From positions 27,885 to 91,884 of the forward strand of contig JBCCYT010000001.1 of the NCBI GenBank assembly GCA_039188975.1: a stretch of DNA of 64,000 nt. The letters are read 5' to 3'. The position numbers and the translations under genes are program-made. The DNA comes from UBA11606 sp039188975. Its GTDB lineage: Bacteria > Actinomycetota > Acidimicrobiia > Acidimicrobiales > Aldehydirespiratoraceae. Below, one piece after another: positions 49,724 through 58,309 of the stretch; positions within the stretch are counted from its first letter, which is position 1, and each line of letters opens with the position of its first letter. Under the pieces are notes generated by a model. The model was given only the letters and a program-made list of their open reading frames with translations, ran no database searches and was not told the origin of the DNA.

Positions 49724-50185
49724 TCAGACCGGCCCACCACAGTGGGGGCACTCGCCGTCGATGATGGAGGCACGGTTCACCAACAAGAAGCAGTGTGGAC
49801 AGGAGAACTCGTTGTCCTGCTTTGCTTGGACCGGTTCTGCATCTCCCGGAGCGGCCGGCGGCTTCTTGGCCGCCTGGGCTTCGTCTTCTTCGTCGTCTTC
49901 GTCGTCATCGCCGGCTGCGATGCGATCCTTCAAAATGGCGTCGAGGTCGGCTTCGACGTCGTCTTCGTCTTCGTCGTCATCGTCGTCGTCGCCCGACGGG
50001 CGCGCCGGCGTGGCTACGTCGTCGTCATCCTCGTCTTCGTCGTCGTCGCTGAACTCATCGCCGCCGAGCTCGTCGGTTTCGAGTTCGCCGCCTTCGTCGT
50101 CGAGTTCATCCTCGTCGAGTTCGTCGTCGTCGAGCTCTTCTTCTTCGTCGAGCTCGTCGTCTTCGATGATTTCGTCGTCAGACAT
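49724..50185 (-). CDS. DUF4193-like acidic protein with zinc ribbon
   Basis: 153 residues. The first 85 or so are Asp/Glu runs (over half acidic), then a lysine-containing linker and a C-terminal zinc ribbon: DNEFSCPHCFLLVNRASI and GECPHCGGPV, four cysteines in two CPHC knuckles. The FSCPHCFLLV block recalls DUF4193, a small actinobacterial protein family. The acidic part may mimic nucleic acid or bind basic proteins such as RNA polymerase parts; that is speculation. Starts at an ATG with AGGTGA 2-8 bases upstream. Confidence 0.7.
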   Translation of the reverse strand: MSDDEIIEDDELDEEEELDDDELDEDELDDEGGELETDELGGDEFSDDDEDEDDDDVATPARPSGDDDDDDEDEDDVEADLDAILKDRIAAGDDDEDDEEDEAQAAKKPPAAPGDAEPVQAKQDNEFSCPHCFLLVNRASIIDGECPHCGGPV

Positions 50186-50216
50186 CGGTCACCTGGCAGT
50201 TGGGGGGTTGCGGCGG

Positions 50217-50239
50217 ATCATAGACAGTTCGCTGGCCGT
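50217..50239 (-). promoter_or_regulatory. promoter of the acidic zinc-ribbon gene (TTGCGA, TATGAT)
   Basis: Minus-strand TATGAT (50217-50222) and TTGCGA with a 16-base spacer form a near-consensus vegetative promoter, about 25 bases before a ribosome binding site. Confidence 0.5.
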
Positions 50240-50308
50240 CGCAACGTCCGGCGGGTGCAAAACCTTCCATGATCGAACCGGGGTTCATTGGCCCGGATTG
50301 TGCCCGAA

Positions 50309-51469
50309 TCAGGACCGTTGGTCGCGGATGGCTTGCACACCGAGCGCGAATGCCTCGGTGTCGGCGGTTGGGCCGTCGTCAAGCAGTGAACGGAGGCCCT
50401 GTCGAAAGGCCATCAGTGCTTCGGTCTCGCTGTGCGTGCGGTCCTGCATGTATCGCAGATATCGGGCGGCAAGTCGGATGCCATCGGACCCGTTGAAGGG
50501 GTCGAGATCGCGGCCGAGCAAGCGCGTCTCGATGAACGTCACCTGCTCGCCGGTCAGCTGGGCGATGCCGACTCGACCGTCGAGTCCGGTGGCCGTCGCC
50601 TGCCAGTCACTGGCATACCAGGCGATTGCTTCGAGGAGCTGTTGGTCGACGCCATAGCTGAGACTCCACCGGTCGAAGGCGTCGCCGAGCTCAGCCGCCG
50701 TGGTCGTGTCCGGGACCGTGACCGCGGGAGGCACGGTGCTTGTGGTCGGCGCGGGCACCGTGGTCGTTGGAGGCACCGTGGTCGTTGGAGGAACCGTGGT
50801 CGACGGAACAGTGGTTGTGGCCGGAACCGTGGTCGACGGAACAGTGGTTGTGGCCGGAACCGTGGTCGACACGATCGGAATCTGCAATACGTCTCCAGCC
50901 CGTAGCTGGTCGGGGTTGACGAGACCGTTCAGCGCAACAAACGCGTCGATGCTTCGGGCGTAGCGACGGGCGATGGAGAAGAGGGTCTCCCCTGGTGCCA
51001 CCGTGTGTTCACCGGCGGTCTCCGTCGAGATCGCAGGTCCCTCGTCAGAAGCGCTGGTCGGTGGCGACGTGGTCGTCGTTGGGCTGGAAGACCCGGTCGA
51101 GGGACCGCCGATGGAGAGGGCCTGACCGATGCGGATGTAGTCCACATCAGCGAGCCCGTTCGTCGCGGCGATCTCCGCGACCGTCGCGCCGTATCTCCCG
51201 GCGATCAGCGACAACGTGTCGCCGGCGCTCACGACGTGGCGAACCGGCGTGCCATCGGGGGCCACGACAATGATGACATCGCCGACGAAGATCCGATCAG
51301 GATCATCGATCTCGTTCCACGCCACCAGCTCGGCGGTGGTCACGCCGTGGCGAGCTGCGATCGCGGTGAGTGTGTCGCCTTCAGCCACCGTGACCTGGGT
51401 GGTCGCGAACAGCGTTGCGCCTGCGAGCGCAACGACGATGGCCATGATTCCGACAACAGGGGTACGCAC
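50309..51469 (-). CDS. secreted LysM protein with degenerate lytic-transglycosylase domain
   Basis: 386 residues. A signal or anchor segment (1-25) is followed by three LysM modules (about 26-68, 76-120, 154-198), a Thr/Pro/Val linker with DNA-level repeats (199-255), and a C-terminal domain with the SLT goose-lysozyme pattern LLEAIAWYASDWQ, GRVGIAQLTGEQ and AARYLRYMQ. The catalytic Glu in the usual ESGWQ is absent (YASDWQ), so this copy is probably inactive, binding peptidoglycan without cutting it. GTG start with GGAGG 6 bases upstream. Single gene; the DUF4193-like gene is downstream with its own promoter. Confidence 0.82.
   Translation of the reverse strand: MRTPVVGIMAIVVALAGATLFATTQVTVAEGDTLTAIAARHGVTTAELVAWNEIDDPDRIFVGDVIIVVAPDGTPVRHVVSAGDTLSLIAGRYGATVAEIAATNGLADVDYIRIGQALSIGGPSTGSSSPTTTTSPPTSASDEGPAISTETAGEHTVAPGETLFSIARRYARSIDAFVALNGLVNPDQLRAGDVLQIPIVSTTVPATTTVPSTTVPATTTVPSTTVPPTTTVPPTTTVPAPTTSTVPPAVTVPDTTTAAELGDAFDRWSLSYGVDQQLLEAIAWYASDWQATATGLDGRVGIAQLTGEQVTFIETRLLGRDLDPFNGSDGIRLAARYLRYMQDRTHSETEALMAFRQGLRSLLDDGPTADTEAFALGVQAIRDQRS
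50794..50859. repeat. 33-bp tandem repeat in the LysM linker
   Basis: Two identical 33-bp units (50794-50826, 50827-50859) encode 11-residue Val/Pro/Thr blocks. Smaller repeats of about 18 bp adjoin them (GGCACCGTGGTCGTTGGAG type). Confidence 0.75.
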
Positions 51470-51557
51470 GACGAGCCTCCAACGGCTCCACCCGCGTCGG
51501 ACCAGAACGGTAGCGTCCCGTCAGGGTCGGTCGCAACGGCCGAACCCAAGGCCGCTA

Positions 51558-53177
51558 TCAGGGCGCGGTACGCCCCTGGCGCTTCTCTTCGGCCCGCCGT
51601 TCGGCATCGAGTCGCCCCAATGCGGGTTCACCGGAGTGATCGACGAAGATCATCGACGCTGCGAGTGCGCGATGGCCTGCGACGTCGGCGATGGCGTCGT
51701 GCATGCGCTGGCACACCCGCCGGTACGCCTCATGACCTTGTGGGCTTGTCCTGAGCTCGAGCATGTGCATGGCCTCGCGAGCATTGAACTGCATGGAGTA
51801 CCGAACTCGATAGGCAAGCGAGACCGCGTACGACGCCTGGTCGGGGTACTCGCCGAGCAAGGCATCGTGCAACGCCGCCGAGCGGTCCATCACCGCATCG
51901 AACTCACCGGCCAGGCCGGCCGCGTCGACCGCTTCTGGGCGCACGTAGCCGTGACGGGGAGACAACGGCTGCCAATCGATGGTCAACATCCGGTGCCGCT
52001 GCAGGTCTCGGAACGCGCCATAGTCAGACAGCACATCAAAGCGGTAGTCGGTGCGTTCGAATGCCCGACCAGGGCGCTGGCGACGGTTCGCACGAGTTCC
52101 GACGTATGACTCGATCGCGGCGATTCGATCTTCGACACTCATCTGCCGGACCCGAGCCTCGATGGTTTGCTCCGACAGCGACGAGTACGGGTACAGCAGC
52201 GCGGTCACCACCTTGATTTCGCCATCGGGATCGAAATCGACGAGCTCGACGACGTCATCATCGACCGGGCCGCCGACCGCATCACCGAACAGCGTGTCGC
52301 TGAGCGCTTCCATCGAGTCGCGTACATCGGCCATGTAGGCGCTCGTACGGACGCCACGTTCAGGAAGATCGACTCGTTTCAGAAAGGACGGGACCACCTT
52401 GCGAAGCTCGGTGAGCATGAGGTCCGCATAGGCACGAGCCTCGGGCAGTGGATGGGCGCGCATCCGCAAGAGCAGTGCTTCGTAGGCCTGGCCGGTTCCG
52501 TAGATTCCGACGTTGGAAAGCGACGCGGCGGGAAGCATGCCTCGGATCGCGTCGAGCGCACGGGCCTTGATCGCCGATCGGTAGGCGAAGTCGCTGTCGC
52601 TGGGGTCCTTCGGGACCGTCTCGCGAAAAAACTCGGTCAGTTGCGGGATGAGCGCCGAGTAGGAGTCGAACATGCGGTCCATGTCGGCGACATAACGGGT
52701 GCCGTGTTCCGAACTCAAGACGTCGGGATCGCGGTAGTAGCGATATCGACCCCCGAGCCGCTGGTCGTAGGCGATGTAACGAGTCGACTGCTCGAGGTAC
52801 GACATCAGCCGACCCCACTCGAGCACCTTGGTCAAGACGTTGGAGGCCTGTTCACAGGCCAGGTGCACTCCGCCGAGCTGGGCGACGGAGTCGTCGCCGT
52901 ACTCGAAGAAGACCTTGTCGTAGAGCTCTTCGGCTCGGCGCAGGCCGATGGTGGCATCGATCGACTGGTCGCCTTCGATGTCGAGTTCGCCGACAAACTC
53001 TTTGAGGAACAATCGGCGCAGGCTCAGCGCGGTGCGGGAATAGCGCGCGAACAGTGCGCCCTTCACGACCTCAGGCAGGTTGACGAGCGCGAAAACGGGT
53101 TGATCGAGGTTGGTGAAGTACCGCCGGAGGATGTCGGCCTCGTCAGCGGTGAACTCTTCGGCGATGTAAACCGTCAT
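51558..53177 (-). CDS. thyX: double-domain ThyX-like protein
   Basis: 539 residues, about twice the size of a ThyX (FAD-dependent thymidylate synthase). The C-terminal half has the flavin motif RHRMLTIDWQPLSPRHG (394-410) and the AYRVRYSMQFNAREAMHMLELRTSPQGH block. The N-terminal half has the same fold pattern but its motif reads EWGRLMSYLEQSTRY (120-134), without the RHR triplet. Large ThyX-like proteins of this type occur in actinobacteria, but their activity is not settled. Whether it is the cell's thymidylate synthase or a relative is open. The -10 box begins with the stop codon of the M20 gene. Confidence 0.8.
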   Translation of the reverse strand: MTVYIAEEFTADEADILRRYFTNLDQPVFALVNLPEVVKGALFARYSRTALSLRRLFLKEFVGELDIEGDQSIDATIGLRRAEELYDKVFFEYGDDSVAQLGGVHLACEQASNVLTKVLEWGRLMSYLEQSTRYIAYDQRLGGRYRYYRDPDVLSSEHGTRYVADMDRMFDSYSALIPQLTEFFRETVPKDPSDSDFAYRSAIKARALDAIRGMLPAASLSNVGIYGTGQAYEALLLRMRAHPLPEARAYADLMLTELRKVVPSFLKRVDLPERGVRTSAYMADVRDSMEALSDTLFGDAVGGPVDDDVVELVDFDPDGEIKVVTALLYPYSSLSEQTIEARVRQMSVEDRIAAIESYVGTRANRRQRPGRAFERTDYRFDVLSDYGAFRDLQRHRMLTIDWQPLSPRHGYVRPEAVDAAGLAGEFDAVMDRSAALHDALLGEYPDQASYAVSLAYRVRYSMQFNAREAMHMLELRTSPQGHEAYRRVCQRMHDAIADVAGHRALAASMIFVDHSGEPALGRLDAERRAEEKRQGRTAP

Positions 53178-53186
53178 CGAGGTCCG

Positions 53187-53192
53187 ATGTTA
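53187..53192 (-). promoter_or_regulatory. -10 box of the ThyX gene, starting with the upstream stop codon
   Basis: Minus-strand TAACAT ends 9 bases before the ATG at 53177. Its TAA (53190-53192) is also the stop codon of the M20 gene. Confidence 0.5.
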
Positions 53193-54380
53193 TGCGGTCC
53201 CTTGGAACACGCCGCGGATCGCGGCCCGGTTGTATTTGCTCGCGAGGCAGTCGATTGCGGTGTACGCAAGCATGACGGCACCGTCGATCACGCCGCTGTC
53301 GCCACCTTCGCTCTTCGCCGCGTCGGCAAACGCCGGCGTGTGGAGCGGGGTTCCCTGCGGCGCAATTTGAATCACCGGGTTGAGAGCCGGCACGTGGTGA
53401 CTGATGTTGCCCAGGTCGCTGGAGCTGGTGATCGGATCACTGTCATCGATGCTGAGCGGATGACGGCCGATATCGGCTGCGTTCTTGGCGTAGAGGTCGA
53501 TCAGCGCCTGGTTGACGTACATCTCGTCGAGCGCTGGGTCGATCCACTCGCCTACGAGTTCGCACGCAGCAGCGTCCGCCCCGCCCTGCAAACACAGCCA
53601 CACCCGATCCTTCAACAAATCAAGGCTGGAGCTGTCGGTGCTGCGGACGTACCACTCGGTCGAGGCGGTGGCGGGAACGACATTGGCCCGGCCGCCTCCG
53701 TCGACGAAGACTCCGTGGACGCGCTCGTTCGCGCCGATGTGCTGGCGAAGGGCGCCGACCGCCTGATACCCGAGCACGGCGGCATCGAGCGCATTGTGAC
53801 CATGTTCGGGCGCCGCCGCAGCATCGGCGGGTTCGCCGATGTAGGTGACCCGCAGCCGTTGTGCAGCAAGGGTCTGCATGCCCAGTGCTTCTCGATCGGC
53901 CGGGTGGACCATCATGGCAAGGTCAACGTCGTCGAACGCGCCCCGCCGTCGCATCAACTCCTTGCCTCCACCTGCGAGTTCTGCCGGCGTGCCGAGAATC
54001 ACGATCCGACCGCCGAGCGCGTCCACGATGCGAGACACGGCCAGGCCGGCGCCGAGGCTCGCGGCGGCGACCACGTTGTGGCCCACCGCATGGCCCAAAC
54101 CGGGGAGCGCTCCGTATTCGCACAGCAACGCGACCGTCGGCATGCCTTCCACGCCGATCGTTGCTTCGAACGCGGTCGGAAGTTCGTACGCGCCACGGGT
54201 CACCGCAATGCCGAAGTCCTCGAGGACCCCAGTCAACAGTTCATGGGCGTAGTGCTCTTCGAAGTCCAGCTCCGGGTTGGCGTGGATCGAGTGAGAGACC
54301 TGCAGCAAGTCGGGTGTCAGCCGATCGATTTCCTCGCGTGCGACACGCTTCGCCTCATCGACGTCCATGCGGTCCAGCAT
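53190..54380 (-). CDS. M20-family amidohydrolase/peptidase
   Basis: 396 residues of the M20D (AbgB/IAA-amino acid hydrolase-like) type: SHSIHANPELDFEEHYAHELL, CEYGALPGLGHAVGHN, the HPADREALGM segment and the C-terminal ISHHVPALNPVIQIAP then THTPAF-like LHTPAFADAAKS. The lack of a clear cysteine and the AELAGGGK block suggest an aminobenzoyl-glutamate or acyl-amino acid hydrolase, with a two-metal site. Start ATG 54380 (GGGAG upstream); ATG 54368 is possible. Transcribed with the DagK-like gene and helY, probably. Confidence 0.82.
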   Translation of the reverse strand: MLDRMDVDEAKRVAREEIDRLTPDLLQVSHSIHANPELDFEEHYAHELLTGVLEDFGIAVTRGAYELPTAFEATIGVEGMPTVALLCEYGALPGLGHAVGHNVVAAASLGAGLAVSRIVDALGGRIVILGTPAELAGGGKELMRRRGAFDDVDLAMMVHPADREALGMQTLAAQRLRVTYIGEPADAAAAPEHGHNALDAAVLGYQAVGALRQHIGANERVHGVFVDGGGRANVVPATASTEWYVRSTDSSSLDLLKDRVWLCLQGGADAAACELVGEWIDPALDEMYVNQALIDLYAKNAADIGRHPLSIDDSDPITSSSDLGNISHHVPALNPVIQIAPQGTPLHTPAFADAAKSEGGDSGVIDGAVMLAYTAIDCLASKYNRAAIRGVFQGTA

Positions 54381-54406
54381 CGGCGGGGCCGCTCCCGAAA
54401 CGAGTG

Positions 54407-55021
54407 CTAGAGCCAGATGTCGACGGCGTCGGGCTCGAGTCGCACGCTGATCGACTCGACCGGTTCGACCCGCCGACCGTCGAGCCACAGCGGTGTGGGC
54501 GTCGCCAGCGAGAACTGGGCTGAACCGGTGCGCCGGGTCCGGATGTCGGGATGGGGCAGGTGGGAGCCAGACGCGAGTCTTTTGCGGGCCTTCCACCGTT
54601 CGCCGATCGACATCGATTCGGTCTGCAACACATCGAGTTTGCCGTCGCCGGGGTGGGCCCGCGGCGCAATGTTCCAGTCGCCGATGAACGCAGCATTCGC
54701 GGCGATGAGCACTGGTCCCCGCAGCCAGGCGCGCCGGACCACGAGGTGGTCGAGAAACCAGTACAGCTTCCCGTCGGCGAGCACGGCACCCAGGTCGATG
54801 GTCACATGGAGCGCCTCGGCGGCGGTCGAAAGGTCCGCAACGGTGACGCCGCCCAGCGTACGGACCAGGTCTCCGCCACGAAGGCCGATCGCAGGAACGG
54901 GCCGGTTGGCCCGGCGGGCGGCGGTGATCACTTCGATGGCGGCTGCAGAGTCGTCGACGATGACCAGATCGGGTGGCGGGCGGTCGCGGGCGCCCCAGTC
55001 GATGTTCTTTTCGACACTCAT
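54407..55021 (-). CDS. truncated DagK/YegS-like lipid-kinase domain protein
   Basis: 204 residues that match the C-terminal half of diacylglycerol-kinase-like proteins: GDGKLDVLQTESMSIGERWKARKRL and DGRRVEPVESISVRLEPDAVDIWL. The N-terminal part, DLVIVDDSAAAIEVITAARRANRPVPAI then GLRGGDLVRTLGG, resembles the region of the GGDGT ATP-binding motif and the GTGNDLARTLG helix, but GGDGT itself is missing. About 100 N-terminal residues of the family are absent. So it is probably not an active kinase by itself. The ATG overlaps the helY stop. Confidence 0.7.
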   Translation of the reverse strand: MSVEKNIDWGARDRPPPDLVIVDDSAAAIEVITAARRANRPVPAIGLRGGDLVRTLGGVTVADLSTAAEALHVTIDLGAVLADGKLYWFLDHLVVRRAWLRGPVLIAANAAFIGDWNIAPRAHPGDGKLDVLQTESMSIGERWKARKRLASGSHLPHPDIRTRRTGSAQFSLATPTPLWLDGRRVEPVESISVRLEPDAVDIWL

Positions 55022-57534
55022 ACGACGGTCACCGACCCGGACAGTGCCACGACACCTCGGTGGATCGCGTCGGCCGCCGCTCGTGCGGTTGTTCGGGTGG
55101 CAGCGTCGGCGGCGGCACCTGCGATCTGACCCAGCAGATCGATGACCTGTTTGATGTTGCGGACGAAGTCGCCCGCGGTCATGTCGTCGCCATGGTCGAG
55201 CAGCACCGCCAGGCTCTCGCCTGCTGCCCACGAGTGGGCTACCGGAGCAAACCCGGCGTCGGGTCGGCGAGATTCGGTGACTCCGGCTCGCCGCTCCGCC
55301 TCGTTGATCTCGTGCGCGATCTGTTCCAAGCGCCGGAATCGGGCGGCCGCGGTCGGTGAGGGAAACCAGGGGGCGGGCGGCGGCTCGGCCCTGCGGTGTT
55401 CGTAGGTGAACGTCGACGCCAGGGACGCGAGTTCGGGGCCGGTCAGCCCGTCGAGCAGCCCGTCGGTGAGCGCTTCGGCAATCAGCAGGTCGACCTCGTT
55501 GTAGATGGCCGCCAACGTGAAACCGGATTCGGTCACCACCCATGAGTCGAGATGGCCCCGCTCTCGCAACACCTCGCTCACGGCATCGAATTGCCGGGCG
55601 ATCGATGCGCCGTCGCGTCGGGCTCGACGTTCGAGTTGGCTGACTTCCTGGCGGGCCCGATCGAGCAGGGCACGAGGGTCATCACGCCGCTTGGTGCGGC
55701 GGCGTTGGGCGCGGGCCGATTCGCCGGCTCCAGACCGGCGAATGCGGGTTGCAACGTCTTGGCGGTAGTCGATGCGTTCCGGCGCCATCGGGAACGGCAG
55801 CTCGATCCGTCCAATCGTGTGGGGCGCGATGGTGAGATCGGCGAGCTCCCACCGGGCTTCACGGGCGCCTTCATTGACCAACCGGAGACGGGCGCGACCC
55901 CCTTTGCGCCAGCTCACACCCAGCACCGCGAATCGCTCGCCGTCGTCGTCGTCGGTGATGAGGTCCCCAGGACGGAGGCGACTGACCGCCTCGGAGATCG
56001 CGTCGGCATCGTCCGCCGCTCGAGCGGTGGGCTCGGGTGGAAGGTCTGCGACCACCGGCTCGAGTTCCGCGATCTTGTTTCGCTCTCGTACGAGGCGCTG
56101 TTCCAGGCGGGCCACATTCACATCGGCCTGGTACTGAGCGAAGGAGTTCGCAAGCAAGGCACGAGCGGCGTCGGCCGAGTGTGTTTGGAGGAGGTTCACC
56201 GCCATGTTGTAGGTGGGGCGGAACGCCGACCGCAGGCGGAAGCTCCGACTCGACGCAAGCCCGGCGACCTGGTCGAATCGGGTGAATGGGGACCATGGAA
56301 CGATGGCGTGACCCCGGTCGTCGATGCCTCGCCGTCCTGCTCTGCCGGTGAGCTGAGTGAACTGGGCCGGGGTGAGTTGCTCGTGCGTTTCGCCAGTGAA
56401 CTTCGTGAGTTTGTCGATGACGACGCTGCGGGCGGGAAGGTTCACCCCGAGGGCCAGGGTTTCGGTAGCGAATACCACCCGAACCAGACCTTCCGCGAAG
56501 CACTGCTCAACCGTCTCCTTGAATGCCGGGACCAGGCCGGCATGATGGCTGGCGATTCCTCGTTCCAGGCGGTTGCGCCACGCGCTCGTGTCGAGCACGG
56601 CGAGGTCCGCGGTCGGCAATCCAGCCAGACGCTCTTCGGCGATGGCTCGAATGCGGTCGGCTTCGTGCGCATCGGTGTAGCGAGCGCCGGCCCGTTCCAG
56701 CGCCACCGCCGCCTCGTCGCATCCCTTGCGGCTGAAGACGAACCAGATCACCGGCAAGAGGTCGTGATCTTCGAGATGGTCGAGCACCTCGAGCCGGTTG
56801 GGGGTGGACCAGGGCGGACGATCGCGTTGCTTGCGGTCGGGACCGCCGCCCCTCCCCCGCCGCCGCAGGTCGGGATCGAACCGGTGTCCTTCGCTGTTGG
56901 CCTCGCCCTCGACCAGCGTCGAGATCACATGAAGCCGGTGACCTCGCCGGTCGCCGACCGCATACAGATTGGTGAGCTCCACCGGCCGTTTGCGTTCGAC
57001 GACGGTGCCGGTTTCGCCACGGATTGATTCGAGCCAGCCAGCGAGTTCGTCGGTGTTGGACACCGTTGCCGAGAGGCACACCATCTTCACATGCGCCGGC
57101 AGGTGCAAGATGACCTCCTCCCAGACCGGGCCGCGAAACGTGTCTTCGAGATAGTGGACTTCGTCCATGATCACGAACGCCAGGTCGTCGAGGTCACGCC
57201 CCTCGTACAGCATGTTCCGGAGCACCTCGGTCGTCATGACCACGATGTCGGCATCGGCGTTGATGGCGTTGTCACCGGTCAGCAGGCCAACCCGGGAGCT
57301 GCCGATCCGTTCGGCCAAGTCCCGGTACTTCTGGTTGGACAGAGCCTTGATCGGCGCGGTGTAGAACGCACGCTTCCGTGCTTCCAGCGCACGGTCGATC
57401 GCATGCTCTGCGACGACGGTCTTGCCACTCCCGGTGGGTGCGGCAACGAGAACCGACCGTCCCGCATCGAGGTGCTCGATCGCCTCGAGCTGGAACCGGT
57501 CGAGGGAGAATCCTCGGTCGGCGCCCCCCGTCAC
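55018..57534 (-). CDS. helY: Ski2/Mtr4-type DEAD-like RNA helicase (HelY)
   Basis: 838 residues. Walker A APTGSGKT (32-39), Walker B DEVH (124-127), SAT motif LSATVSNTDELAGW, the Ski2-family motif RAGRRGIDDRGHAI in helicase domain 2, and a C-terminal DSHCT region. Actinobacterial HelY is an ATP-dependent 3'-5' helicase of unsettled role, and sits in the same order next to tatC in mycobacteria. GTG start overlapping the tatC stop (GTGA). Followed by the DagK-like and M20 genes. Confidence 0.93.
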   Translation of the reverse strand: MTGGADRGFSLDRFQLEAIEHLDAGRSVLVAAPTGSGKTVVAEHAIDRALEARKRAFYTAPIKALSNQKYRDLAERIGSSRVGLLTGDNAINADADIVVMTTEVLRNMLYEGRDLDDLAFVIMDEVHYLEDTFRGPVWEEVILHLPAHVKMVCLSATVSNTDELAGWLESIRGETGTVVERKRPVELTNLYAVGDRRGHRLHVISTLVEGEANSEGHRFDPDLRRRGRGGGPDRKQRDRPPWSTPNRLEVLDHLEDHDLLPVIWFVFSRKGCDEAAVALERAGARYTDAHEADRIRAIAEERLAGLPTADLAVLDTSAWRNRLERGIASHHAGLVPAFKETVEQCFAEGLVRVVFATETLALGVNLPARSVVIDKLTKFTGETHEQLTPAQFTQLTGRAGRRGIDDRGHAIVPWSPFTRFDQVAGLASSRSFRLRSAFRPTYNMAVNLLQTHSADAARALLANSFAQYQADVNVARLEQRLVRERNKIAELEPVVADLPPEPTARAADDADAISEAVSRLRPGDLITDDDDGERFAVLGVSWRKGGRARLRLVNEGAREARWELADLTIAPHTIGRIELPFPMAPERIDYRQDVATRIRRSGAGESARAQRRRTKRRDDPRALLDRARQEVSQLERRARRDGASIARQFDAVSEVLRERGHLDSWVVTESGFTLAAIYNEVDLLIAEALTDGLLDGLTGPELASLASTFTYEHRRAEPPPAPWFPSPTAAARFRRLEQIAHEINEAERRAGVTESRRPDAGFAPVAHSWAAGESLAVLLDHGDDMTAGDFVRNIKQVIDLLGQIAGAAADAATRTTARAAADAIHRGVVALSGSVTVV

Positions 57535-58298
57535 CCGGCGCTCGCCGCCTTTCGGGCTCGCCGTTCACGAATCCACCCGAAGCCGATCGAGATCTCATAG
57601 AAGAGCCACATCGGCACCGACAAGATCATGAGCGTGAACGGGTCGCCCGATGGCGTGATGATGGCCACCAGGATCACGATGCCGACGATCGCGTACTGGC
57701 GGTTGCCGACGAGTGTTCGGTAGTTCAGGATCCCGAGGATCTGCAAGAAGATCAAGACGATGGGGAATTCGAACGCGACGCCGAACGCCACGATCATCTT
57801 GATCACAAAGCCGAGGTAGGCCTCTGGCGCGAAGAAGCTGGCGAAGTCTTCACCGCCGAGATCGGCGAGGAACTCAAGGGCCCGGGGGATGCTCCAGTAC
57901 GCCAGCGCACAGCCGAGGAAGAACAGGCTGACCCCGCTGACGATGAAAGGGATCGCATAGCGCTTCTCGTGCGAGTAGAGGCCGGGCGCGATGAACGCCC
58001 AGAGCTGCCACAACACGATCGGCATCGCCAACATCATTCCGCCGTAGCCCGAGACGGTGAGGCGGACGCTGAACGGTTCGAGCGGGTTGCGAACGAAGAG
58101 CTGGCACCGCTCGCCCTCGTCGAGGGTTCGACAGTAGGGGTCGAGCAGGAAATCGATGATTTGCGGGTAGAGAATCCAGGCTGCGATCGCACCGACGCCG
58201 ACCGCGATGAACGAGATGATCAGCCGCCGACGGAGCTCCGTCAGGTGCTCGATCATCGACATCCGACCCTCGTCGTCGGAGGGAGCGTCCTCAGCCAT
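57531..58298 (-). CDS. tatC: Sec-independent translocase TatC
   Basis: 255 residues, six hydrophobic segments. SMIEHLTELRRRLIISF at the N-terminus binds the twin-arginine signal, and FVRNPLEPFSVRL, WQLWAFIAPGLYSHEKR and FEFPIVLIFLQILGIL are conserved. It forms the substrate receptor of the Tat pathway, which exports folded proteins. ATG 58298 has AGGAGT 4 bases upstream and is preferred to a TTG two codons earlier. tatA is directly upstream with an 11-base gap. Confidence 0.96.
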   Translation of the reverse strand: MAEDAPSDDEGRMSMIEHLTELRRRLIISFIAVGVGAIAAWILYPQIIDFLLDPYCRTLDEGERCQLFVRNPLEPFSVRLTVSGYGGMMLAMPIVLWQLWAFIAPGLYSHEKRYAIPFIVSGVSLFFLGCALAYWSIPRALEFLADLGGEDFASFFAPEAYLGFVIKMIVAFGVAFEFPIVLIFLQILGILNYRTLVGNRQYAIVGIVILVAIITPSGDPFTLMILSVPMWLFYEISIGFGWIRERRARKAASAG

Positions 58299-58309
58299 CA
58301 ACACTCCTG

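Noticed and set aside
49292..50272. Val/Phe-rich apparent membrane protein on the plus strand
   Set aside because: It is the reverse-strand reading of the Asp/Glu runs of the acidic zinc-ribbon gene, whose codons read as Val and Phe in reverse.
52167..54410. 747-codon plus-strand frame opposite the ThyX and M20 genes
   Set aside because: Antisense to two clear genes, no family similarity, no promoter or ribosome binding site.
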